Shown here one piece after another: positions 33,345 through 41,127 of a stretch of DNA of 64,000 nt; positions within the stretch are counted from its first letter, which is position 1, and each line of letters begins with the position of its first letter. The notes under the pieces are model-generated. The model worked only from the letters and a program-made list of their open reading frames with translations. It was not told the origin of the DNA and did no database searches. This DNA comes from Pelomonas parva (GTDB taxonomy: Bacteria > Pseudomonadota > Gammaproteobacteria > Burkholderiales > Burkholderiaceae_C), in the NCBI RefSeq assembly GCF_043555835.1, contig NZ_JBIGHV010000002.1:558001-622000 (forward strand), written 5' to 3'. A program made the position numbers and the translations under genes.

Positions 33345-34964
33345 TTAGAACTTCACTGCCATGCGGGCGTGCACGCGGCGGCCCGGTGGTGGGGCGCCAA
33401 CGACGGCCTTGCGGGCCCGGGCCACTTGAAAGTCGAGGTTGACCCCGCTGCGGCTGGCAAAGCGCAGCCCCACGCCCGTGCCGAGCAGCGGCTGGCGGCG
33501 GTTCTGGCCGGCGTCCGGGTTGATGGTGTCCAGGCGGCCGGCGTCGACGAAGGCCAGCACGCTCAGCTCGCCCAGATCCTCGAAGGCCGGGCCGGGGTGG
33601 CGCCGCTGCAGCCAGGTGGCGAGGTTGGCGCTGCGCAGTTCCAGCGACGCGAGCAGGCCGTGGTCGCCGGCGGCAGCGCCCTCGTAGTAGCCGCGCACGC
33701 TGTCGGCGCCGCCGAGGCTGAACTGCTCGGCGCTGCTCAGCTGCTGGGATGCGAGCTGGCCGGCCACGCGGGCGGCGATGCTGAAGCTGTCGAAGACCTC
33801 GGTGTGGCGCAGGTCAAAGCGCAGCGTCGCGAAGCCGCCATCGGCGCCCTTGCGCTTGCAGCGGAACTGGTCGTCGTTGCCGATGCTGCCGTCCTCCAGC
33901 TCGCAGCCGTCGATGCGGCGCGCCAGCAGCGGGCGCAGGCCCACGGACATCGCCACATTGGCCTGCAGCTGCCGGCCCGGCACCGCCCAGTTGGCGGTGT
34001 AGCTGGCCTGCAGGGGCAGGTAGCGCAGCGGCTTGGCGATGCTGAGCTCGCCCAGCTTGATCTGTTCCTCCACGTCGCGGTAGTCCAGCCCCAGCGCCAG
34101 GCTCTGGTTGCTGCGCTCGGTGGCGCCGAGGTTGATGCCGTAACGCAGGCCGACGGTGTTGCCCTTGCCCAGCACCTTGACGCCGCCTAAAGCGTCGATG
34201 TTGGTGTTGGAGTGCACGGCGTAGAAGCTCAGGCTGTCGCCACCGGCCAGCGGCACGCCGTAGTTCAGCAGGGCGATGGTGGTCTGGTCGGGTTCGGTGG
34301 GGGCGGTGGTCAGCGTCAGGCCGATGCTGTGGCCGCGCTGCCAGAGGTTGTCGTAGCGCAGGCTGCCGGTGACGCGCTCGTCCGTCGTGTTGGCGCTGTT
34401 GGCGTTGCTGACTTCCAGCGTGGCCGACAGCGGTAGCTTGTCCTTGACCTGCAGCTCGGCCTCCACGGTGCCGGGCAGGCGGCCCGGCCTCAGCACGGGC
34501 TGCACGCGGCGCTCCTCGCCGGTGTTGACCTGGCTGAGCTGGCGCTGGACTTCATTGAAGTTGGGCACATTGCCCGGTGCGAGTTCGGCGACCTGGGTGC
34601 GGATGACGCCCTGGTCGTAGTAGCGGGCGCCGGTCACGGCCAGGCGCTCTATGCGGCCTTCCAGCACCGCCAGGCGGATGACGCCGCCGTCCACGCGTTG
34701 TTCGGGCAGGTCGACGAAGACGGTCAGGAAGCCGGCGCTCTGGTAGGCCTTCTCCAGCGCGGCGCGCGCGGCCTCGGCGTCGTCGATGCTGCGGCCGGGG
34801 CCCATGAAGGGCATCAGCGCTTTCTCGATGGCGATGGCCGTCAGCACGGTGTTGCCCTCGACCTCGAATTCCAGGATGTCGAAGCGCGGCGCCGGTGCGC
34901 CCTGCGCCCCGGCCAGCAACGGCGCGAGCGCCAGCAGCAGTGCAATCAATCCTCGGTACGACAC
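33345..34964 (-). CDS. TpsB outer-membrane transporter (ShlB/FhaC family)
   Basis: A 539-residue Omp85-superfamily protein. Signal peptide to about residue 20 (LLAGAQG), two POTRA domains (about 28-175; DILEFEVEGNTVLTAIAIEK begins the first), and a 16-strand barrel with the conserved SVRGYYEG loop motif (VRGY) and a C-terminal strand ending in F. It secretes the TpsA through the outer membrane. The predicted start is GTG without a clear Shine-Dalgarno. The tpsA gene begins four bases after the stop. A conserved 17-bp motif lies 151 bp upstream. Confidence 0.93.
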   Translation of the reverse strand: MSYRGLIALLLALAPLLAGAQGAPAPRFDILEFEVEGNTVLTAIAIEKALMPFMGPGRSIDDAEAARAALEKAYQSAGFLTVFVDLPEQRVDGGVIRLAVLEGRIERLAVTGARYYDQGVIRTQVAELAPGNVPNFNEVQRQLSQVNTGEERRVQPVLRPGRLPGTVEAELQVKDKLPLSATLEVSNANSANTTDERVTGSLRYDNLWQRGHSIGLTLTTAPTEPDQTTIALLNYGVPLAGGDSLSFYAVHSNTNIDALGGVKVLGKGNTVGLRYGINLGATERSNQSLALGLDYRDVEEQIKLGELSIAKPLRYLPLQASYTANWAVPGRQLQANVAMSVGLRPLLARRIDGCELEDGSIGNDDQFRCKRKGADGGFATLRFDLRHTEVFDSFSIAARVAGQLASQQLSSAEQFSLGGADSVRGYYEGAAAGDHGLLASLELRSANLATWLQRRHPGPAFEDLGELSVLAFVDAGRLDTINPDAGQNRRQPLLGTGVGLRFASRSGVNLDFQVARARKAVVGAPPPGRRVHARMAVKF

Positions 34965-34981
34965 GGCGGCACCCGCACCAC

Positions 34982-35214
34982 GTGACGTGGGGCGGCTCTC
35001 TGGAGCAGATCTGTTGAGGGGGTGCCGAGTGAGCCTGCGCAGCAGCGCCGCGATGGCTTCAATCAGCTTGCCCGGAGTGTTCGCGTTGGCAGTGAACCGG
35101 CGATGAAGCGGCGTGGGCCGAACGGACTATGCCGCCCTGTCAAACGGGCAGGCGGGCGCATCGCGGCAACAGCGTGTTGCCGGATGCGGCCGGGCCGGCA
35201 GGCGTGCCTTGCGT
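34982..35214. other. intergenic region upstream of tpsB
   Basis: About 230 bp between tpsB and the upstream PEP-CTERM gene. It contains the shared regulatory motif at 35115-35131 but no credible gene. Confidence 0.5.
35115..35131 (-). promoter_or_regulatory. shared motif, copy upstream of tpsB
   Basis: GGGCCGAACGGACTATG on the plus strand, 151 bp upstream of the tpsB start. It aligns with sites before both PEP-CTERM genes and the LuxR gene; the CGGAC core with A two bases further on is common to all four. Confidence 0.5.
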
Positions 35215-36312
35215 TCAGCCTTGCCTGGCGCGACGCAGGCGACGCGCGCCGACCAGCATGGCCAGGCCGCCCAGCATCAGGCCCCAGCTCTCGGGCTCCG
35301 GCACGGCACTGACCGTGCCCAGCTGGAAGGCCACATCGTCGGCCGCCAGCCCGCCAATCAACCGGGCGCCGCCGCTCTGTGCGCTGTAGTCGATGGTGGA
35401 CAGGCGGAAGCGACCGGCGTCGGTGCTGGTCAGGACTGTCGGGTTGGCGCCTGCCAGCGTGTAGCTGAGGAAGTGCTTGCTGGAGGTCGGGTCCTTGATG
35501 AAGCCCCAGTAGCCGTCGCCGCCGAGGTTGTCGAACTCGTCGTGGGTGACGCTGACGTCGTCAATGCCGGCCGCCGGATCGGCGGGGTCGACGAGGGTCG
35601 GGGTCAGGCGATAGAACCAGGACGAGGTGCCGATCGGGTTGCCGGCGCAGACCTGGAAGTTCAGGAAGCAGGAGCCGTCGCCTGAGCCGGAGGCTGAATC
35701 ACCGAAGCTCGTGTTGCGGGAGAAGTAGGTCAATGAGTTGCCCGCATCCTTGCTCGCGACGGCACTGCCGTGGTCTGCCGTGTCATGGGTGCTTGCGAGG
35801 ATGTCTGCGTTGGTGGCGCCGTTCAGCGTGCTGATCGTTGTGGACGTGAGGACGGCGCTGGTGCCAGCCAGTGCCGGCGACCTCAGCGACCGCATGCCGT
35901 CGTAGCTGATCGTCTGCTTGGCCACCGAGCCATTGTTGGTCAGCGTCGTGAACGCCGTGCGATTGGTTTCATCGCTTTGGTCGACGGCAAAGCCCAAGAG
36001 CATCCAACTGGTGGTGGCCAGGTCGGCGGCGTTCATGAAGGTCTGGAACGCGCTGTCGGTGGTGGGGTCAAGCGTCCTGAACAGGGATGCGCCCACGTCC
36101 TGCTGGGCCGTGGCCCAGAAGTCCTTGGCCGAGATGCCGAGGTCCAGCGTGTAGCTCATCTTGGCCGTGACGGGGTCCATCACCACCAGGAAGAGTTCGC
36201 CGTTGTCTGGCCCGGTCATGATGGCGGCGTTGGTGCCTGTTCCGAGGGCCGCTGCCGCGACGAAGACGGCGGACAGAGCCATGCGTTTAAAGGGGATGGA
36301 GCGGTGCTTCAT
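35215..36312 (-). CDS. PEP-CTERM sorting-domain protein 1
   Basis: A 365-residue secreted protein. A signal peptide (KRMALSAVFVAAAALGTGTNA) is followed by about 300 residues of low-similarity beta-rich sequence and a canonical PEP-CTERM tail: VPEPESWGLMLGGLAML, then an Arg-rich end (ARRLRRARQG). Such proteins are cut and sorted to the surface by an exosortase/EpsH, usually together with exopolysaccharide. No exosortase gene is in this window. ATG 36312 is taken as start, though ATG 36282 is also possible; neither has a good Shine-Dalgarno. Confidence 0.88.
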   Translation of the reverse strand: MKHRSIPFKRMALSAVFVAAAALGTGTNAAIMTGPDNGELFLVVMDPVTAKMSYTLDLGISAKDFWATAQQDVGASLFRTLDPTTDSAFQTFMNAADLATTSWMLLGFAVDQSDETNRTAFTTLTNNGSVAKQTISYDGMRSLRSPALAGTSAVLTSTTISTLNGATNADILASTHDTADHGSAVASKDAGNSLTYFSRNTSFGDSASGSGDGSCFLNFQVCAGNPIGTSSWFYRLTPTLVDPADPAAGIDDVSVTHDEFDNLGGDGYWGFIKDPTSSKHFLSYTLAGANPTVLTSTDAGRFRLSTIDYSAQSGGARLIGGLAADDVAFQLGTVSAVPEPESWGLMLGGLAMLVGARRLRRARQG

Positions 36313-36395
36313 GGGGGCGTCGATCAGGCGAATGAACCAGCCGTCAGTATTCGAGGCGCGCGTGAATCGGTCGCGAAGCAGAACCGCCGGCCCAT

Positions 36396-36412
36396 GGCCC
36401 ATTCGGACCATG
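36396..36412 (-). promoter_or_regulatory. shared motif, copy upstream of PEP-CTERM gene 1
   Basis: GGCCCATTCGGACCATG on the plus strand, 84 bp upstream of the gene. It matches the tpsB-upstream site at 12 of 17 positions. Confidence 0.4.
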
Positions 36413-36445
36413 TCCGGGCGCGCTGCGGGTGACCGATCCACAACG

Positions 36446-36477
36446 GAAAAGGGGCACGCCAGAACCCGGCGCGCCCC
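36446..36477 (-). terminator. intrinsic terminator after the 503-residue secreted protein gene
   Basis: On the minus strand GGGGCGCGCC, a seven-base loop and GGCGTGCCCC are followed by TTTT: a 10-bp stem with one mismatch and a T run. A second hairpin with a TTCG tetraloop lies at 36485-36510, directly after the stop codon. Confidence 0.75.
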
Positions 36478-36522
36478 TGGGTCTTGCCGATCGGCCGAAG
36501 CCGACCGGCAGGATCGTCTGGC

Positions 36523-38034
36523 TTAGCGAACGTACTTCAGCGTCGTGCAGCTCTGGCCGGCCAGACGGGCCACGCGGGATGCGAAGGGCTTGTCGTTGGC
36601 GTTCAGCGCCGGGTACTGGCCCAGGGCGGCCCAGGCACCCGAGGGCGAGGCCACGCCTTGCTGCACGTCGACGTCCAGGACGCGCAACGAAGCAGGCTTG
36701 GGTGCATTGACACGCACGGCGTTGATGAAGCTCAGCTTGTCGGCATCGACAGCAGCGTTGGTGCTGTTGTACTGGAGGGTCGACTCGTAGACGAAGTCGT
36801 AGTCGCCGGTGACGGCACCCTTGCCGGTGGCGGCGTCATAACGAACCGGCTGCATGCCGTCGATCTTCACGTAGCGATAGCCACCGTCGCCGGCGCTGCC
36901 CGGCAGGGCGCCATTGGCCAGCGGGTTGTTCTCGCGGCCGATGACAGCCAGGCCATAGGCGCCGGTCAGCGCGTCGACGGCCTTCAGGCAGTTCAGCACG
37001 CCACCGCTGCCCGACTGCTCGTTGACGATGTAGGAACCGGTCACGGCGGGCGCCGGCGATGTCGTGCCAGCCTGGCGCAGCGGGGAAGCTGCGGCACCGC
37101 CACCACAGGGGCTGTTGGCGAAGTAGAGGTTGGACGCGGCTTGCGTGCCCGAACCCGGCTGGCGGCGGCAGATGTTGAAGGCCTTGGTGTTGACGGCGGC
37201 ATCAGCGGCTTCGCTGATGACCAGGCCCCAGCCGCGCTTGGTCGTGTTGGAGGCCGACAGGCCGCCGGTCAGGAAACCACGGATGAAGGTGGTGGGCAGG
37301 CTGGGGCGGAAGGCGTCGCTCTCGTCGACGGTGGTGGCGCTGGCCAGTGCGGGGAACTGCGTCTTCTGCAGGGCCAGGTAGGCCTGCTTGTTGACGGCCA
37401 CGCCGAAGATGGCCTGGACGAAGGAGTTGGTCACCAGGTTGGACAGGTCGACCGAAGCCACCGAGCCGCTGCCCGGGTTGCCCGGCGTGTTGTCGGTCAG
37501 GTTGGGGGCCACGTTGAGGACGGCCGGCTCGACGTCGGAGATGCCGGCGTCGGAAACGCGGTTCTCGGTGCCGGAGCACAGGTAGTTGGGCACCAGGATG
37601 TCGCTGAACGCCGGGTTGGGCGTGACGGCGCAGGTCGCGTCGTCGACGATCTTCATGTGCGCCATGGCCGAGTTGGTGGCGATGGGGTTGGCGCCGGCGG
37701 TGGAGCCGCTCTGGTCGCGCTTGTAGATGACGACATCGGTGCCGGCGGCGTAGTTGCCGGCAGCAGCCTTCAGCTTGCAGGCGTAGGCGCGGTGGTTGAC
37801 GCCGTCGGTGTTGTCAACGGGCAGCGCGCCGTTGAAGTAGACGTGCAGCGTGGCGGTGTCGCAGATCTCGGCCGCGTAGGCGCCGAAGGTCAGGCGCAGC
37901 GCGGAGGCGCCGGAGAAGGTGACTTCCTTGAGTGTGCCGGCGGTGCGCGAGGCAGCGATCTGAGCCGGGGTCAGGGCATGGGCGCCGGAGGCAGCAACCA
38001 GGGCGGCGGCAATGGCGAGGAGGCGGAGCTTCAT
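36523..38034 (-). CDS. secreted protein of unknown function
   Basis: A 503-residue protein not assigned to a known family. Signal peptide MKLRLLAIAAALVAASGAHA, then LTPAQIAASRTAGTLKEVTF and SGASALRLTF. The early SGASA segment and overall length recall periplasmic phosphate-binding-like secreted proteins annotated as hypothetical in Burkholderiales, but this is only an impression. Several cysteines (LKAAAGNY region, CGGG, NICRR, final SCTTLKYVR) suggest disulfides. It has no PEP-CTERM tail. AGGA precedes the ATG by about ten bases. It lies between two PEP-CTERM genes and next to a T2SS cluster, so it may be a T2SS substrate. Confidence 0.6.
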   Translation of the reverse strand: MKLRLLAIAAALVAASGAHALTPAQIAASRTAGTLKEVTFSGASALRLTFGAYAAEICDTATLHVYFNGALPVDNTDGVNHRAYACKLKAAAGNYAAGTDVVIYKRDQSGSTAGANPIATNSAMAHMKIVDDATCAVTPNPAFSDILVPNYLCSGTENRVSDAGISDVEPAVLNVAPNLTDNTPGNPGSGSVASVDLSNLVTNSFVQAIFGVAVNKQAYLALQKTQFPALASATTVDESDAFRPSLPTTFIRGFLTGGLSASNTTKRGWGLVISEAADAAVNTKAFNICRRQPGSGTQAASNLYFANSPCGGGAAASPLRQAGTTSPAPAVTGSYIVNEQSGSGGVLNCLKAVDALTGAYGLAVIGRENNPLANGALPGSAGDGGYRYVKIDGMQPVRYDAATGKGAVTGDYDFVYESTLQYNSTNAAVDADKLSFINAVRVNAPKPASLRVLDVDVQQGVASPSGAWAALGQYPALNANDKPFASRVARLAGQSCTTLKYVR

Positions 38035-38123
38035 GATGAGGTGTCCTGTCAGAAGGAGGCGTGCGAGTGCATCCCTGTGCTCGGTCGAGCACATGATGCG
38101 TAGGTAGTGGTGCAGAGAGAGTG

Positions 38124-38150
38124 GGAGCCGCCGCAGGCCGCAGCGGCTCC
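38124..38150 (-). terminator. hairpin after PEP-CTERM gene 2
   Basis: GGAGCCGC and GCGGCTCC form an 8-bp stem with an 11-base loop, 16 bp past the stop codon. The minus strand continues with pyrimidine-rich CACTCTCTCT rather than a clean T run. Confidence 0.5.
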
Positions 38151-38165
38151 AGGCCGGGACGGTCT

Positions 38166-38951
38166 TTAGACCGAGCGGCGGCGGCGAGCGATGAAGCCGA
38201 CGGCAGCCAGGCCGCCGAGCATCAGCGCATAGGTCTGCGGCTCGGGCACGGCCGAGACGACGTTCAGCGTGGCGCCGTCGAAGCTGACGGTGACGCCGGG
38301 GACGGTGTTGGCGATGACGGGCAGCAGGCCGTCGTCCGGATCGGCGCCGGTCATGAGCACGAGGCTGGAATCAACGCCGACGGCATTGCCGATGCGGGTG
38401 TTCGTGCCGCCGAAGCTGAAGAAGGTGGACGCCGCATAGCCCAGCGTGCCCTTGGCGTTGAAGCTGGTGCCGTTGTCTTCCGGCAGGCCGAAGTGAGTGC
38501 CCGTGCCGTTGGCGTTCTGGCCCACCAGGCCCGTGAAGCCCCATGCGCCCACGAACTCGTCGCCGCTAAAGCCGAAGGAGGCGGCACTGCCGCCGGCGCC
38601 GACCGTGCTCAGCGCGCGGATCTGGGTCACGTCGAAGTTGCCATTGCCGTCGAACACGAACAGCGCCCAGCGGGTGCCGGTGGTGCTGGAAGGCGAGCCG
38701 TCGAACAGGTTGGTGTCGCTGGCGATGTACTTGTTCCACTCGGTGCCGGCCACGGCGCGGCTGAAGTTCATGTTGCCGGCCAGGAAGTCATTCAGGCTCA
38801 CGCCGGTGTCCAGGATGAAGGAACCGTTGTTGTCGCCGATTGCGAAGAAGATTTCCGACGTGCCGTCGGCCACGGCCTTGATGGTGGCCAGGGCCGGGGC
38901 GCTGACGGCCGCCAGAACGGCAGCAGCCGCGAGGGTCTTGATGAATTTCAT
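38166..38951 (-). CDS. PEP-CTERM sorting-domain protein 2
   Basis: A 261-residue secreted protein. Signal peptide (MKFIKTLAAAAVLAAVSAPA), a beta-rich middle part (GTSEIFFAIGDNNGSFILDT), and a PEP-CTERM tail VPEPQTYALMLGGLAAV followed by the basic end RRRRSV. GGAGT lies about six bases before ATG 38951, making this start secure. It shares the tail and the N-terminal theme (response-like 'GDNNGSF / PDNGELF') with PEP-CTERM protein 1, so the two may be distant paralogues. The next gene upstream encodes an EpsA-like regulator of the exosortase system. Confidence 0.9.
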   Translation of the reverse strand: MKFIKTLAAAAVLAAVSAPALATIKAVADGTSEIFFAIGDNNGSFILDTGVSLNDFLAGNMNFSRAVAGTEWNKYIASDTNLFDGSPSSTTGTRWALFVFDGNGNFDVTQIRALSTVGAGGSAASFGFSGDEFVGAWGFTGLVGQNANGTGTHFGLPEDNGTSFNAKGTLGYAASTFFSFGGTNTRIGNAVGVDSSLVLMTGADPDDGLLPVIANTVPGVTVSFDGATLNVVSAVPEPQTYALMLGGLAAVGFIARRRRSV

Positions 38952-39171
38952 GCAATTACTCCAATGAGAAGTGGTGTGGATGTCATTCCGGCGGGCGAGC
39001 CCGCCGGCCGTGCTGAGCGACACCTGAGCGGACCGTGCAGGCCCATCGCTGCGCCCGTCTGTCCGTCTGGGTGTTAGGGCCTGACCCCGGTTCAAAGAAC
39101 ACATGTCCTGCGACATTGAGAACTTTGTCAGTGCGCCATGACATGGACAAAGGCGAGATCGCGACTAGGGG

Positions 39172-39188
39172 GAACCGAACGGACTACG
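39172..39188 (-). promoter_or_regulatory. shared motif, copy upstream of PEP-CTERM gene 2
   Basis: GAACCGAACGGACTACG on the plus strand, 221 bp before the gene start and just past the terminator of the LuxR gene. Thirteen of the central bases agree with the tpsB-upstream site. Confidence 0.5.
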
Positions 39189-39206
39189 CGGGAACCCGGT
39201 GCGCCC

Positions 39207-39232
39207 AAAAACCACCCCCTCAGACAAGGGGG
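39207..39232 (-). terminator. intrinsic terminator after the luxR-type gene
   Basis: CCCCCT-CAGACA-AGGGGG gives a 6-bp stem. On the minus strand it is followed by GG and then TTTTT, the clearest rho-independent terminator in this part of the window, ten bases past the regulator stop. Confidence 0.8.
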
Positions 39233-39242
39233 ATGCAAGCGG

Positions 39243-40097
39243 TCAGCGCCGCTGCGCCGTCAGCTCGCCGGGCTGGGCCGAGCTGCTGAGCAGGTTGAGG
39301 CTGATGGCGATGGCGACGGCCTGGGCGCGGTTGGCGGCACCGAGCTTGCGCAGGATCTTCTGCACATGGTTCTTCACGGTCAGTGCGCTGATGCTCAGCG
39401 TCTCGCCGATCTGGGCGTTGCTGCAGCCCTCGCGCAGCCAGCGCAGGATCTCGCGCTCGCGCTCGGTGACGTGCGAGCCCGAGCGGGATGTGGCGAGCGT
39501 GGGTGGCGGCAGCTCGCGCAGTTCGCGCTCGATCACCTGCACGCGCTGCCAGGTGCTGTGCATGTGCGGCATCAGCAGCTCCAGGCAGAAGCGGTGGCGG
39601 GCCGAGTAGGGCTCGCCCTGGCTGGCCAGCACGAAGAAGCTCTCGATCTCGTTGGGCCGCTGCGGCCGCGACACGCCATGCGCCACCAGCTCATGAAAGC
39701 CGGCCGCCTGCAGCAACTGGCGTTGCTCGGCGTGGGTGTCGGGCAGCGGTGTGTGGGTCAGGTTGAGCGTGATGGGCTTGCAGCGCGCGCGCAGCCACAT
39801 CTCCTGCAACTGGACGAGCAGGGCGCTGCGCGTGTCGGCAAAGCTGGTCAGCAGCGCGGCGTCGACGGGCACGGCGTTGAAGGCCTCGAACTGCAGCTCG
39901 TGGCGGCTGCGCGAGTAGGCGCCGCAGATGCCCAGCTGGTGGGGCAGCAGCACCTGCAGGCTGCCCTGCATCCAGACGAAGAACTGGTAGCGGCGGCGCA
40001 CGTCCAGGCCCGCTTCCGCCGAACTGACGATGGCTTCGACCTGGTTGTCGCTCAGCACGAGCGAGGTCGGGGCCGAGTCGGGGGGGCTCTGGGTCAT
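39243..40097 (-). CDS. LuxR-family regulator, EpsA-like (PEP-CTERM/exosortase associated)
   Basis: A 284-residue regulator. The C-terminal GerE/LuxR HTH (about 215-275) reads HVTEREREILRWLREGCSNA followed by LTVKNHVQKILRKL. The N-terminal domain (YQFFVWMQGSLQVLLPHQLG) matches the EpsA group encoded near exosortase/PEP-CTERM loci, not an acyl-homoserine-lactone domain. ATG 40097 lacks a Shine-Dalgarno; an in-frame TTG at 40109 follows AGGA by nine bases. It is a good candidate regulator of the two PEP-CTERM genes and perhaps the TPS operon. A copy of the shared motif lies 124 bp upstream of its own start. Confidence 0.82.
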   Translation of the reverse strand: MTQSPPDSAPTSLVLSDNQVEAIVSSAEAGLDVRRRYQFFVWMQGSLQVLLPHQLGICGAYSRSRHELQFEAFNAVPVDAALLTSFADTRSALLVQLQEMWLRARCKPITLNLTHTPLPDTHAEQRQLLQAAGFHELVAHGVSRPQRPNEIESFFVLASQGEPYSARHRFCLELLMPHMHSTWQRVQVIERELRELPPPTLATSRSGSHVTEREREILRWLREGCSNAQIGETLSISALTVKNHVQKILRKLGAANRAQAVAIAISLNLLSSSAQPGELTAQRR

Positions 40098-40220
40098 GGA
40101 TGGCGACAAAACTTTGCGTCCTGGAAGGGAACCCGGAGGGCTGCCGTGAATCAAAGCGGCGCGAAAGACGGGAGGCTAGGGCCTGCGCATGACCGGGCGT
40201 TGAAGGGCCGGTGAAGGCAT

Positions 40221-40237
40221 GGGCCGTTCGGACTAGG
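40221..40237 (-). promoter_or_regulatory. shared motif, copy upstream of the luxR-type gene
   Basis: GGGCCGTTCGGACTAGG on the plus strand, 124 bp before the regulator start. It differs from the tpsB copy mainly by TT for AA in the middle, a change that keeps the CCGWWCGG core palindromic. It overlaps the stop of the preceding pseudopilin gene. Confidence 0.5.
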
Positions 40238-40760
40238 GTGAAACCGCGGCGCTGCTGGCAGCGGGCTTGCCTGCAGCCTGCAGATAGGCCTCATGGCGGA
40301 ACAGCAGGTCGCAGGCGGGTTTGGCGTCCTTGCTGTCGCGCTTCAGCAAGGCGCGCGTGCTGCTGCTGCGGACGGCGCTCAGGCCCGGGGTGGCCGAGCC
40401 GCTCTTGGGCGGCGCGCTGCAGCCGTGTTCGCCGGGTGCCAGCCAGACCCAATCGCCACCTGCCGGGCCACCCAGCGGGTCGGCACGCAACTGGCGCAGA
40501 TGCCGCACGATGCGGCCCGAGCGGCGGTCCTCCAGCAGCGCGTCGACGCTGGCCGGCAGCGCGCGGCTGCCGGCCGGGCTGGCCTGCACATAGCTGGCGA
40601 TGGCACGCGCGATCTCGGCGCCGCGAAAGGCCAGCTCGGCCTCCTGCTCACGCAGCGCGCGTTGGCGGGCCTGCTCGCCCAGGGCCGCCAGGCCGATGCC
40701 GCCGATGACCATGGCGAACAGCAGCAGCAGGTAGGTAAAACCTTGTTCACCAGTCCGCAT
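40233..40760 (-). CDS. T2SS minor pseudopilin-like protein
   Basis: A 175-residue protein beginning MRTGEQGFTYLLLLFAMVIG: a prepilin-type leader cut after G7, then a hydrophobic helix. The usual glutamate at mature position 5 is absent, as in GspK-type tip pseudopilins, though the protein is too short for a full GspK. The rest is alanine-rich helix (QARQRALREQEAELAFRGAE) and a small globular end. Start 40760 overlaps the preceding pseudopilin gene by 14 bp. Last gene of the T2SS-like operon. Confidence 0.7.
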   Translation of the reverse strand: MRTGEQGFTYLLLLFAMVIGGIGLAALGEQARQRALREQEAELAFRGAEIARAIASYVQASPAGSRALPASVDALLEDRRSGRIVRHLRQLRADPLGGPAGGDWVWLAPGEHGCSAPPKSGSATPGLSAVRSSSTRALLKRDSKDAKPACDLLFRHEAYLQAAGKPAASSAAVSP

Positions 40761-41127
40761 ACAAGCTGCCATCCGGCGCGCGTTCGGCGCTGCCGCTGCG
40801 CACGTCGAACACCTGGCCGGCGATGTCGGCATCGGCCGGCGGCAGCAGCACCACCCAGCCCTGGCGGCTGCCGGTCAGCGGGTCCTCGGGCAGTGCGCGC
40901 AAGTAGCGCGTTTGCACCAGCTCATCCAGGCTGTCCGGGTAACGGCCCCTGTCGGCGGCGAAATGGTCGATGGCGTCGCGCATGACGCGCAGTGAGGACT
41001 TGAGGCTGTTCTCCTTCGCCCGGTCGACGCTGTTGAAGTAGCGCGGTGCGGCGATACCGGCGAGCAGGGCGACGATGGCCATGACGACGATCAACTCGAT
41101 GAGGGTGAACCCACGGGCGAGCTTCAT
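40747..41127 (-). CDS. T2SS pseudopilin (GspG-like, copy 2)
   Basis: A 126-residue pseudopilin: leader MKLARG, then FTLIELIVVMAIVALLAGIA with the conserved mature-position-5 glutamate. The body resembles GspG (DAIDHFAADRGRYPDSLDEL, LPEDPLTG), ending in SLYADW. ATG 41127 overlaps the previous stop (TGATG). Together with the other pseudopilins it should form the short periplasmic pseudopilus that drives cargo through the secretin. Confidence 0.85.
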   Translation of the reverse strand: MKLARGFTLIELIVVMAIVALLAGIAAPRYFNSVDRAKENSLKSSLRVMRDAIDHFAADRGRYPDSLDELVQTRYLRALPEDPLTGSRQGWVVLLPPADADIAGQVFDVRSGSAERAPDGSLYADW

